Below are positions 55,487 to 64,000 of a DNA stretch of 64,000 nt, piece after piece. The position numbers were made by a program, and so were the translations under genes. The stretch's first letter is position 1. The number at the start of each line of letters is the position of its first letter. The stretch comes from Sternotherus odoratus (lineage: Eukaryota > Chordata > Testudines > Kinosternidae). The stretch is taken from positions 29,923,626 to 29,987,625 of the forward strand of contig JAVMKO010000004.1 of NCBI GenBank assembly GCA_032164245.1, written 5' to 3'. The notes under the pieces are model-generated. The model worked only from the letters and a program-made list of their open reading frames with translations, searched no databases and was not told the DNA's origin.

Positions 55487-58149
55487 CTGTTGAGAAGTAA
55501 AGACAAGTGAAATGCATAAACTGACCCAGCATATTATTCATGCACCTATGAAAATTATACTTGGTATTGTACCTACAGATCATGCAAAGCCCTGAAGCAG
55601 GCTATGTGGATGTAATTCACAAACAAATGGTCACAGGGATTGAGATGTTTGTACCTGAAACTCCATTTCAAAAGGGAACATTTTTATTAAATGTATTTCT
55701 GGCTGTCCAGTTTTTGAATGTCACGTGGATGTATGGGGAAATATAAAAATATCTTCATGAAAATTAGTTAACTTGTTGGGTTTTTTTACATTCTAATAGA
55801 CAGAGTATGTCTAAACTGTTATATGAATTACGTCAGCCAAATATTAGAACTTGCCTTTTTAAACTTAGTGAATATCAACTGTGTAAAATAAGTCATTCCC
55901 TTTAAGCTTTTAAGGATAAAGTAAGCAGAATGTTGCATTTCACAATTTAAAGTAATTCTTCTGCTCATATAAGAATTGATGCAATAAACTGAAAGGTTCC
56001 CATTGATTTCAGTAAGAATTGGATCAAATCCATGATTGCATTTTTATACTCTCCTTGTGCTAAAATTTTTGAAAGAGAGCAAGTTACTGGAGAGGCCCAC
56101 AACGATGCTCCTAGATAATCTAATATCTTTGAAGAAATATTCTTTAAAGAACCAGCCACATAGAGGAATGACTTGTCCATCAGACAGTTGTATTGAACTC
56201 TTTGCAATGTTAAAAGGCAAGCCTCTTATCACAATTTTTATAAGATATTAGAAATGTGAAAAATTAGGGAGCACACTTAAAAGGACACTGTCAAACTAGT
56301 AGGCAAAAAATTTGACCTACTCTTTTTCTTCTATTTTTTTTCCAGAAGATTTTTGATCTTTATGATTTTTAAAAATAAATACTTTGTTGCACATAAAAAA
56401 GAAAAAGTCAGCAGTGAAATATCCAAGAGTAAAATATCCATAACAAATCTGTTTACTTCTGAAACAGAAGGGAAAATAAGATTTATTTCAAGATTCCAGA
56501 GGGTTACTAGACACATTAATTAAATTAAAATTCCAAAATACCCTGACAGTGTCCTTTTATCTACTATGATTTCATAATGACAAGTCAAAGAAAAGTCTCG
56601 GAATGGTTAATGTATTATTCAAATGTAAAAGAACAAAATTATATGCATCAATAAATAAGCTACACTAATCAATCCACACAGAGAAACCAAGCTAAATAAA
56701 CCATCATGCTTTTCCTATTGTGAATGGTGTTAAGACTATTCACTCCACACAAGGGACATACCATGCTCTATCATATATAATACCTAGAAGAAAATAAAAA
56801 CCACACACATACAAACAGGAAACATCATGCACAAGCTCACACGAGAGATGTGGCCAGTAATATGGAAGCATCCACTTCAGTTGTCATGCTAAAATATTTG
56901 CTTTTGCAGATAATGAAATTTAACAGTAACTTTCCCCATAAATGGTTTTCCTGTCCATGTTATGACTTTTTGGGACATAAAATATCTAAATTGTTATGAA
57001 TATATAATAAAGTCAAGTAGATGTAGTCATGCCAAGAGCTCCAGTGTTTTGGTTTTTTGTTTCTCTTTGCTGGGCTTTAGTAAAGATTTGACAAATTAAA
57101 ATGCTGGTGGTACATTGCCTATTAATAAAACATTGGAGATGAAATATGGACCATGGGTGTAGTTGGTACAGTAGCAAAATGAGCATCACAATTTATCCTT
57201 ACCCCACAAACTATAAAATAAATAATCAAACAAAGAAGAGAGATGACTACAATGTGCACAATTAACATTTTTTCCATGCTTGTGAAGTGGCTGTATCTGA
57301 TATTTTCCACTCAGACTCAATCCTTTGGAAATACAAAGTGTTGGGCAACCACAAGTAATTACACTAGATACATGTGATAACAATTCTTTGGGGACTTTAA
57401 CTTCTCAGCATGCATATTAAAATCTGTTTAAATAAGAGAAATCTGCATATGAAAAGTAGGAACATGAATCACAAGCAACAATATTCCCTAACCCTTTTCA
57501 AGTCCACACAGGGAGAAAAAATTACCATGTTATAGAAACCAGACACCAAACACAACCATCACAGCATACAGAAGAAAATCAATGGGAAAAATCAAATCAA
57601 GATTTATGAATTCAAAAGAGCTTCTTGCCACTTCAAGTGTTAGCTTCTTTTGAAACTGCAAGATGATGTTATGGAATAAGTTAAAAGTTCCATGCAGAAG
57701 ACATGTCACAGTAAGATGCATAAGCATGCTGAGAGACAGCAGATGGAAAGGGCTCAAAATATGTCTTCATCTTTAGTGAAAGCTTCATACAGTAATAACC
57801 TCACTATACTCTCTGTCTAAACACAATCTTCCTTTGTTTTTTATGGAGAACTGAAAGTTCTTGCCTGAAGCAAGAGATGTACAACACACCATGAACCTGG
57901 TTCCTCAGGGTGCTGAGCGCCCTCATCGCCTGCGGACATCCACAGGAGCTGAGGGAGCCAGCAGCCAGGCAGAAAGCATTCAGTGGGAACAAGCCACAGA
58001 TGAATTAGGCCCAAGAGGCACCAGGTGCAACAGATCCAGGAATGAGATTTTCCTTGCTAAGATCTGGGTAACGGGCACATTCTGGCTTAGAATAGTGGAT
58101 GAAATGTGCACTTTGGAGAAGCAAGATGGAGCTAATTCTTTCTGAATAC
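55487..58149. other. CAMK2D intron, no gene or clear repeat seen
   Basis: AT-rich intronic sequence; the open frames are short and lack any recognised domain. Confidence 0.5.
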
Positions 58150-58191
58150 CTTATTTCCATCAGGGTTGTGGATTACTGTAGTTTGGGGCTC
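58150..58191 (-). CDS. CAMK2D: CAMK2D variable exon, 14 residues (42 bp)
   Basis: The acceptor TCACTCAG precedes GAGCCCCAAAC and the donor is GTATTCAG. It encodes EPQTTVIHNPDGNK, a known alternatively spliced block of the CaMKII delta variable linker, with identical residues to mammals as I remember them. The exon is 14 full codons, so inclusion or skipping keeps the frame. Confidence 0.97.
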
Positions 58192-59771
58192 CTGAGTGAG
58201 AACAAAATAAAGAGAAAAACAGTTCTCATTGGTAAATACATTCATATTAGTGTGAGGGAGTGCAAGAAGAGCCAGCAGACAAATGCTAAACAGTGACAAG
58301 AACTAAAGCAAATGTTAACTGCTGCCAAAAGATGAAACTGTCTCTAATAAAGATTCTGTACGCTACCTTACCTACTGCAGAGGCATGCAAAGACCTTATT
58401 CATGATCAACTCACACACAGGGCTTTGAAGCTCCGGGGAGGCAGCTGAAGAGGCACTCTGTTTCACAATGTTTCATATCAGATACATTGTCCCTTTTTCT
58501 CTGATCCTGCTATAGCTCAAAAATGGTGAACTATTTTAATTCAAAAATACTGTATGTTTATTACTAAAGCAAAAATGAACACAAATCAAAATAAAGATGG
58601 TTTAACAGATTCAGAAAGATTTGGGTACCTCTAAACATAAACGGTGTTGGAAGTAGAGAGGTTATTTCCAGTCTGTTGCCTATTTGAACAGCTTAGATAC
58701 CAATTATGATGGAAGTTCTTGATGCCATTTCAAAGTTTAACTCCTCTCTTGCTTCCCTTAAAATGCCAAGTAGCTGGCATAGGAACAAGCTGCAGCAACT
58801 TTAGCTTTTTAATGCACTCACAGAGGTATGGGAATAGTTGATGGAGTTGAGGACTCATGGACATACCATAAGACCTGTAAACTACTGCTCTGAAATGACT
58901 TGACTTAATGAAGTCTTCCATGGGAGCTGCACATACAAATCTATGTGCAGAATTTGTCCTTATGTTTATAGTAAAGAGCAGAAGCATTTCTTCAGAGCTA
59001 TGTACCAAAATACATGAGAAGTATTACTGCTTAAATTTAGGTAATTAAGTAGTAGCATTTGTGTTCATAAGCCTTCCTCCATAGCATATTCTTAAGCAAT
59101 GTGACTTACTATAGGAGCAAGATTGTGACGTAGAATATTCACGTACGCTGTCCTACTGTTTAGTAATATTCCCCCTGCAGAACTTATTACTGAGTAATGC
59201 TTACTGTAGATTTAAAGTGGCACTATACAAAAAGCTTTATAGGACTACGGTGCCTCTTGATCCCAGTAAGTGAAGCCTTGCAAAGTCCTGCTGGGTTGTC
59301 AGAGAATATGAGGAATGAAAATCTGAATAAGGTCTATATTGATGTTGCCTAGCAATAGCCCTGTTAGCTCTCCTTGATGTAAAAACTTGCATTAAGGCAA
59401 AGGAAAAGATTATAGGTACAATTTAAAAAATAAGTCAGCATTTAACAGCACTGAAACAACCATCAGGTGAAGAGCTAAGGGCAACATCAAGCACATTCTA
59501 TTCACTTTCATACACGGCATGCAAAAAATTAAACTATTGCTACTAATGCTACCACACTATCACGTCCAGCTTTTGTGTCACATTTTCTATTTATAAACAT
59601 GTTGCTTCACAATGGACTTCCTCACAAAAAGAAAACAAAAAGTGCAAACAAGAAAGAGAATTTTTTTAGAAAGCAAACAAAGAATAAAAGCCCCCCCCCC
59701 CCAAAAGGAAAAAACAAACAGAAACAGTAAAGAACTTAAAGATAGGGTGAAAAGGAAGGTTCCAGGTATAC
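58192..59771. other. CAMK2D intron between variable exons
   Basis: No other coding exon or clear mobile element is recognised. A C-run lies at 59690-59702. Confidence 0.5.
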
Positions 59772-59831
59772 CAGCGCCGGGGTAGGAATATTTTCTTTGG
59801 GGCTGGTTACCACGTTGGTTTTGTTGTTTAT
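59772..59831 (-). CDS. CAMK2D: CAMK2D variable exon, 20 residues (60 bp)
   Basis: The acceptor CCTACAG precedes ATAAACAACAA and the donor is GTATACCT. It encodes [20 protein letters not shown]. This is the neuronal/deltaA-type alternative insert of CaMKII delta; mammals have Ala where this sequence has Thr at position 5, as far as I recall. The exon is 20 full codons and frame-neutral. The adjacent nuclear-localisation exon (KRKSSSSVQMM-type) was not found up to 64000, so it probably lies further right. Confidence 0.96.
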
Positions 59832-61805
59832 CTGTAGGTATGCAGAAAATAGAAATAGACAAGCCTTAGAATTCTTGGTAGCTAGCATATCTATATCTCT
59901 CTATATAGAATACCTATATATAGATATAGATAGGGAAATAAAGAATCACAGAAAGGTCAACTTATGAGAAGAACACTGACAACAGATTTGATAACTAGCT
60001 ATAGCTTCTCCCAAAGACACTAGTGATAGTATTTTGGACTTGCTCAGGGAAGTTCTATATAGAGCATAGGCAGTTTCAGCTGACACTTGAATGAATGAAG
60101 AATTTAATAGTGGCTACAACCAAGTAATAGGAATTCACAATTACTATGGCTTTTAGAAAGAAAATGCCTTTCCATTGTAATTTATTTGCCAGTTAACGAT
60201 CATGCAACAGTGTTAAGTAATATACCATCATTTCACTTTATTTCTAGCAGGGTGTCACTAGGTTAAATGTCATTTTGTTTTTCAAGGAAGGAAGCTACAG
60301 TAGTTCAAATGTATGTGTTATTTACACTCATAAATCTGCAGTTACTCCACTGAAATTGGTAACTCGAGATTTATGTGGGTGCCATTGAGGTCAGAATGCA
60401 TACAGGTATATTCACTGAGATTTTTTTCAAATAAGCATTTAGTACAGTATTTTAAATGAAAAAGATACGTTTCATTTTCATTAAATGAAATAAACTAATT
60501 TGCTTTTTTTTAAAAACCTCAATACAATCATTTTCCAATCTGGCTGAACCTGCAGTAATACCTTTCGTTTACTGTACATTGGCCTTTCAGACCGCAGAAT
60601 CTAAATTAAGAGTATAACTTCCTGTACTGTAGCTTTTCAACACTACTATTTTTGGCCCTGATCCTTCAAACAGTTATATATGGGAGTAGTCTCAATGACT
60701 TCAAAACAGTCTTTGAACGACTGGGCTTTTATTTGTTTAAAAAAATATTCTCTCTTTCTCTCTCTCTAACTAAGACTTTAGCAATTAATTTAAATTTCTC
60801 TGATTCTTATACTTATTTTAAAGCCCATCTTCCATAACTGCACCTGTACAATCAGGTAGGTAAATATCGCTGTGGTTGCAAAACTGGAGAGATTTTAAAA
60901 ATCAAGCCCAGATAAAGTTTTCATACCCACCGGAAAGCTGGTTTCAATTATAACTAAAGCATGTTGGATTCTGTTGCTGTCAAACTATTTTCAATTAAAA
61001 TTACTAGGATTTTTTAAAAAATATTTTCGACCAGTTCTACTTAGAACAGTAGCAGGTCAAAGCAGCAAAATGTAAGGTAGGCTATCTGCATACAGGGTTG
61101 GCATCATTTCTACCTGTCAGGGGTATAGAATCTCTATGGCTCCACTGTGTCAGTACTCTGGTACTGAAAATGTAAACATTAAATGGGAAAGAAATGCAAT
61201 AATGCAAATTCAAACTTATCTTCTTTCACTGAAGGACATTTTGTCAATATTAAAGTAAAATTAACTACCATATTTAAAAACCCAAAGTCAAGCCCTTTGT
61301 GTCAGTCAGGCTGTTGGGGAATATTTTTTTATTATGAAAGTCTTAAGAAATCTAAAATGTTGAAGACCTGAATAATATTTACCAGAGAGTGTAATGACAT
61401 ATATTTCAGAGTTCCAATTTCAGCTCATCAATCCCTCCATAGACTTAGGTAAATCACTTAGCCTCTTTGTGAGATGGGGATAATCATATTTAGGCCATAT
61501 CTATACTTCATATTTCCCCCAATTCTATATCTGCACTGGTACAATCCCTAGTACAGACTGATAACATTGCTGAGTAAGCTTTATTTGGGCAAATGTGCCC
61601 TAGGGGTGAGATCATGACCCCCCCCCTACTGAAATCAACGGAAGCTGCTGTAGCATTGATTTTAATTGTGCCAGGATTCCACCTGAGGTATTTGCATTGG
61701 TGGCTGTCCATTACTTGCTGGAATCAGAGCAAATCAGAAGCATAGCCAATGTTTTAGAACATGTCTAGACTAGGGAACTTTCTTCTACTGTAACTACATC
61801 CATGT
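59832..61805. other. CAMK2D intron, no gene seen
   Basis: AT-rich, with a CTCTCT tract near 60750. No coding exon is recognised; I looked here for the nuclear-localisation exon without success. Confidence 0.5.
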
Positions 61806-62025
61806 ATCAGAAAGGTAGCCATGTTAGTCTGGAATAACAGAAGTGACAAAGAGTCCTGTGGCACTTTAAAGACTAACTAAAGTATTGAAGCATAAGCTTT
61901 CGTGGGCTAATGCACAGTTTGTCGGATACCCAGATGCATCCGACAAAGTGGGCATTAGCCCTCGAAAGCTTATGCTTCAATACTTTAGTTAGTCTTTAAG
62001 GTGCCACAGGACTCTGTCACTTCCA
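61806..62025. repeat. Hairpin copy of the GCACTTTAAAGACTAAC / GCTTTCGTGGGCTAATGC family
   Basis: AAGAGTCCTGTGGCACTTTA to GGGCTAATGC and TTTGTCGGATACC is mirrored by GCATCCGACAAAGTGGGCAT to TAAGGTGCCACAGGACTCTG. The arms are about 85 bp, the loop is very short and pairing is nearly perfect. An outer tail GGTAGCCATGTTAGTCTGGA is present on the left side only. Confidence 0.85.
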
Positions 62026-63295
62026 CATCCATGTAGTTAAGATTATGGAATCCTTAATACAGACACCTTGCTCTGGTGTAAAATGGACTTGCACTGGACT
62101 TCAATTTATCCTCTAAGATACTGAAAGAGACATGCCAAGCAGGGCATTGTCTCTACATTAGGCCAGTTAACTACCTTACATGGGTTTAGTAAGGAACAAT
62201 TAATGATAGAAAATGTTACTACCTGCATGCCTTACTCAGGAAAAAAAACAACCCACTGAATTCAAGAAAATGTTTTTTTTTTTGAAGAAAAACTACATAG
62301 ATTATGGAACAACAACAATACACACAACCATGGACAATCATACTATTTTCTCTTGTAACAAGAGAAAATCACTCTCCCAACTTGTACAACTAAAATGAAT
62401 ATTCGTTGACAGTTCGACTACCAAGAGAGAAGTAATCAAAGAGCAAAAGAAAGAAGAAATGAACACATACAAAGCATATATGAGGGAGGGAATGAAAGTT
62501 TCAACAGACTTCATACAGTCCTCATCAGCAACATCAGAAATCAAATAACACGCCTTAGAAGCGCTTGTCATGGAACACGTAACAGACAAAGGATAACAAA
62601 ATTTCAGAGAGAATTTTGCCTGAGTAAGGAGAGCAGGATTGAGCCCACACTCCCCTGGTCAAAATATTATAAAAAATAAACATTCATTCCACTACCATTG
62701 AGAACAGAAAAATATATATTCAAGCCTATTAATGGTACATCAAGAATACAGAATTTACATTAGTACAAATGAAAAAGAGAATATATTGCACAGTCAACTT
62801 ATTTCATCGGTATGAGCACAGTTTGGCTAAACACTTCCACACAAAGAAAAATGGTAGGTTTTAAATATTTTAAATCGCCTTTATTGCATTTATTTAACAG
62901 AAAGTAATTATGGAAAATTATTCTAAGTTGGTGTACTTCTATTTGTTGTCAGGAAGAATTTTTTTTTCTACTAAATCTGTGGTTGCCAGAAAACACCCTT
63001 TAACTTTATAGCAACTCTCTCTCTCTCTCTCTCAGAGCAAACAGTTGGGCAGGGCCATACAGTCCTAAGTATTAATTTTTTTATACATTTTATAAAAATT
63101 GTATAAACGGTGTCTCAGGATCTAAATCCTCCAAGCATCCTATGTGGTGTTTCAGCAGGCTGTAAGAGCTGGCACACGGTGTGTTTGAGATACTGAAAAT
63201 GCCCCACCATATCTGGTAAATGGCCTGAACTTGTGTATTAAAATGAACTGTTCTCTTGCATGAAACACTGTATCCAGCTAGATGATATAGGCCAT
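62026..63295. other. CAMK2D intron, no gene seen
   Basis: AT-rich with a T-run near 62270 and a CT repeat at 63014-63033. There is no supported feature otherwise. Confidence 0.5.
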
Positions 63296-63724
63296 TTACC
63301 AGACAGATATTTTTTGCTTTTCAAGGGGAGGTCTGCTTGCTCGTGACAGAGTGACCAATTGGAGGAGGTGGAATATTTGCTCTGCTCTAACTGGATCAGC
63401 AACAGAGGCATGGTAAAGTGTCACCACTGAGTAAGCTGCTTTGCCAGGATCACCATCATCATCATCCCAGAATGCTGGATCAATGCCAGTTAAACAGGAG
63501 GATGGTGACTTCCTGCCTGGGGATCCTGATGCTGGGGGAAGGGAGTCTATGTATTGGTTCTCAAGATGGGGGATCCGAGTTAGAGGTTGAGGAGTTCTTG
63601 GGATGAGGCTCTGGACTAGGTAGGAGTGGATAGGGTTCTGGGGAAGAGAAGGAGGGTGGCATGTCTGCTGTGGCCTGTGCTTGTAGCCTGACATCCTGAT
63701 GTGAGTTACATGACACCAAGACAC
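63296..63724 (-). other. Unexplained 142-codon open frame in a CAMK2D intron
   Basis: The frame is open for 142 codons on the minus strand and is compositionally balanced, unlike the surrounding AT-rich intron. It includes SCLTGIDPAFWDDDDGDP followed by GKAAYSVVTLYHASVADPVR. I do not recognise the protein. It is not one of the CaMKII exons I know. It could be a remnant of a mobile-element protein, a pseudogene piece or chance. The stop overlaps a possible donor (CTGGTAAAT). Confidence 0.3.
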
Positions 63725-64000
63725 TTAGAAAAACCTTATTATTTGATTCTAAAAGTACAACATCCCCAAAAAGAAAATAAATAACCATCCTTCCATTGGT
63801 TATATGATTTCAAGGGACAATAAAAATATACAAAGCAGGGTTTTGAAAATCACCTTAAAAATGTCCTAAATTAAATACTGGATATGTGCTCAGTTAAAGC
63901 TGGAATCAATAAAAGTGGCTCTTGCAGTGAATTTATTTATTTATTTATTTACAGAAGGGGCAGCAGGTGTAGAAAGGTGCCTATTCTGATTCCTGATGTT
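63725..64000. other. CAMK2D intron, (TTTA)n repeat
   Basis: A TTTA microsatellite lies at about 63930-63951. Nothing else is supported up to the window end. Confidence 0.6.

Noticed and set aside
59832..64000. Search for the nuclear-localisation exon (KRKSSSSVQMM-type) and the preceding CAMK2D exon
   Set aside because: Not found; they probably lie beyond the right edge of the window.

Overview
The window looks like nuclear DNA of a non-avian reptile, most likely a turtle. The reasons are amniote CR1 LINE remnants, a complete DIRS-type tyrosine-recombinase retrotransposon, several copies of a hAT-type miniature element with GGGCAAACT termini, solo LTRs, and a CAMK2D gene whose encoded residues are almost the same as the mammalian protein. 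The species call is an inference from repeat content; I could not run a search.

Layout. From 1 to about 12.9 kb lies a tandem array with an 1801-bp unit (units at 1, 1802, 3603 and 11442), nearly identical between copies. Inside each unit is a hierarchy of short TTACAGGG-containing subrepeats. The third unit is split at 5026/11065 by a 6038-bp DIRS-like element on the minus strand, with gag, RT-RNaseH-methyltransferase and tyrosine recombinase frames all open and with inverted terminal repeats plus an internal complementary region. From 12.9 to 13.65 kb is a decayed flank of the same array. From 13.65 to about 17.9 kb is a pyrimidine-rich minisatellite interrupted by a solo LTR and a CR1 3' end. 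From 18.36 to 20.0 kb is a large foldback element with a nested insertion. From 20.8 to 26.1 kb are further interspersed repeats, ending in a solo LTR. No conserved gene is visible before about 26.5 kb. In other amniotes ANK2 lies beyond the 3' end of CAMK2D, so this part is probably the ANK2-CAMK2D intergenic interval.

From about 26.5 kb to the end, the minus strand carries the 3' part of CAMK2D (CaM kinase II delta). Moving 5' to 3' along the gene (right to left here), the exons are: the 20-residue alternative variable exon (59772-59831), the 14-residue variable exon (58150-58191), the linker exon (55438-55486), three association (hub) domain exons (36939-37014, 35462-35556, 32107-32335), and the last exon, which supplies an Asn codon and stop and then the 3' UTR (about 26525-28550). 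All splice sites are GT/AG and all phases agree. The kinase domain exons lie beyond the right end of the window.

The most interesting observation is an unannotated open exon candidate at 48350-48634 on the minus strand. It sits in the intron just before the hub exons, has good splice signals at both ends and a symmetric phase 1-1, and encodes a hydrophobic membrane-anchor segment followed by a Ser-rich linker that would splice in frame to the hub domain. This is the layout of alphaKAP, the kinase-less hub anchor made from CAMK2A. It may be a CAMK2D counterpart; that is inference and needs transcript evidence.
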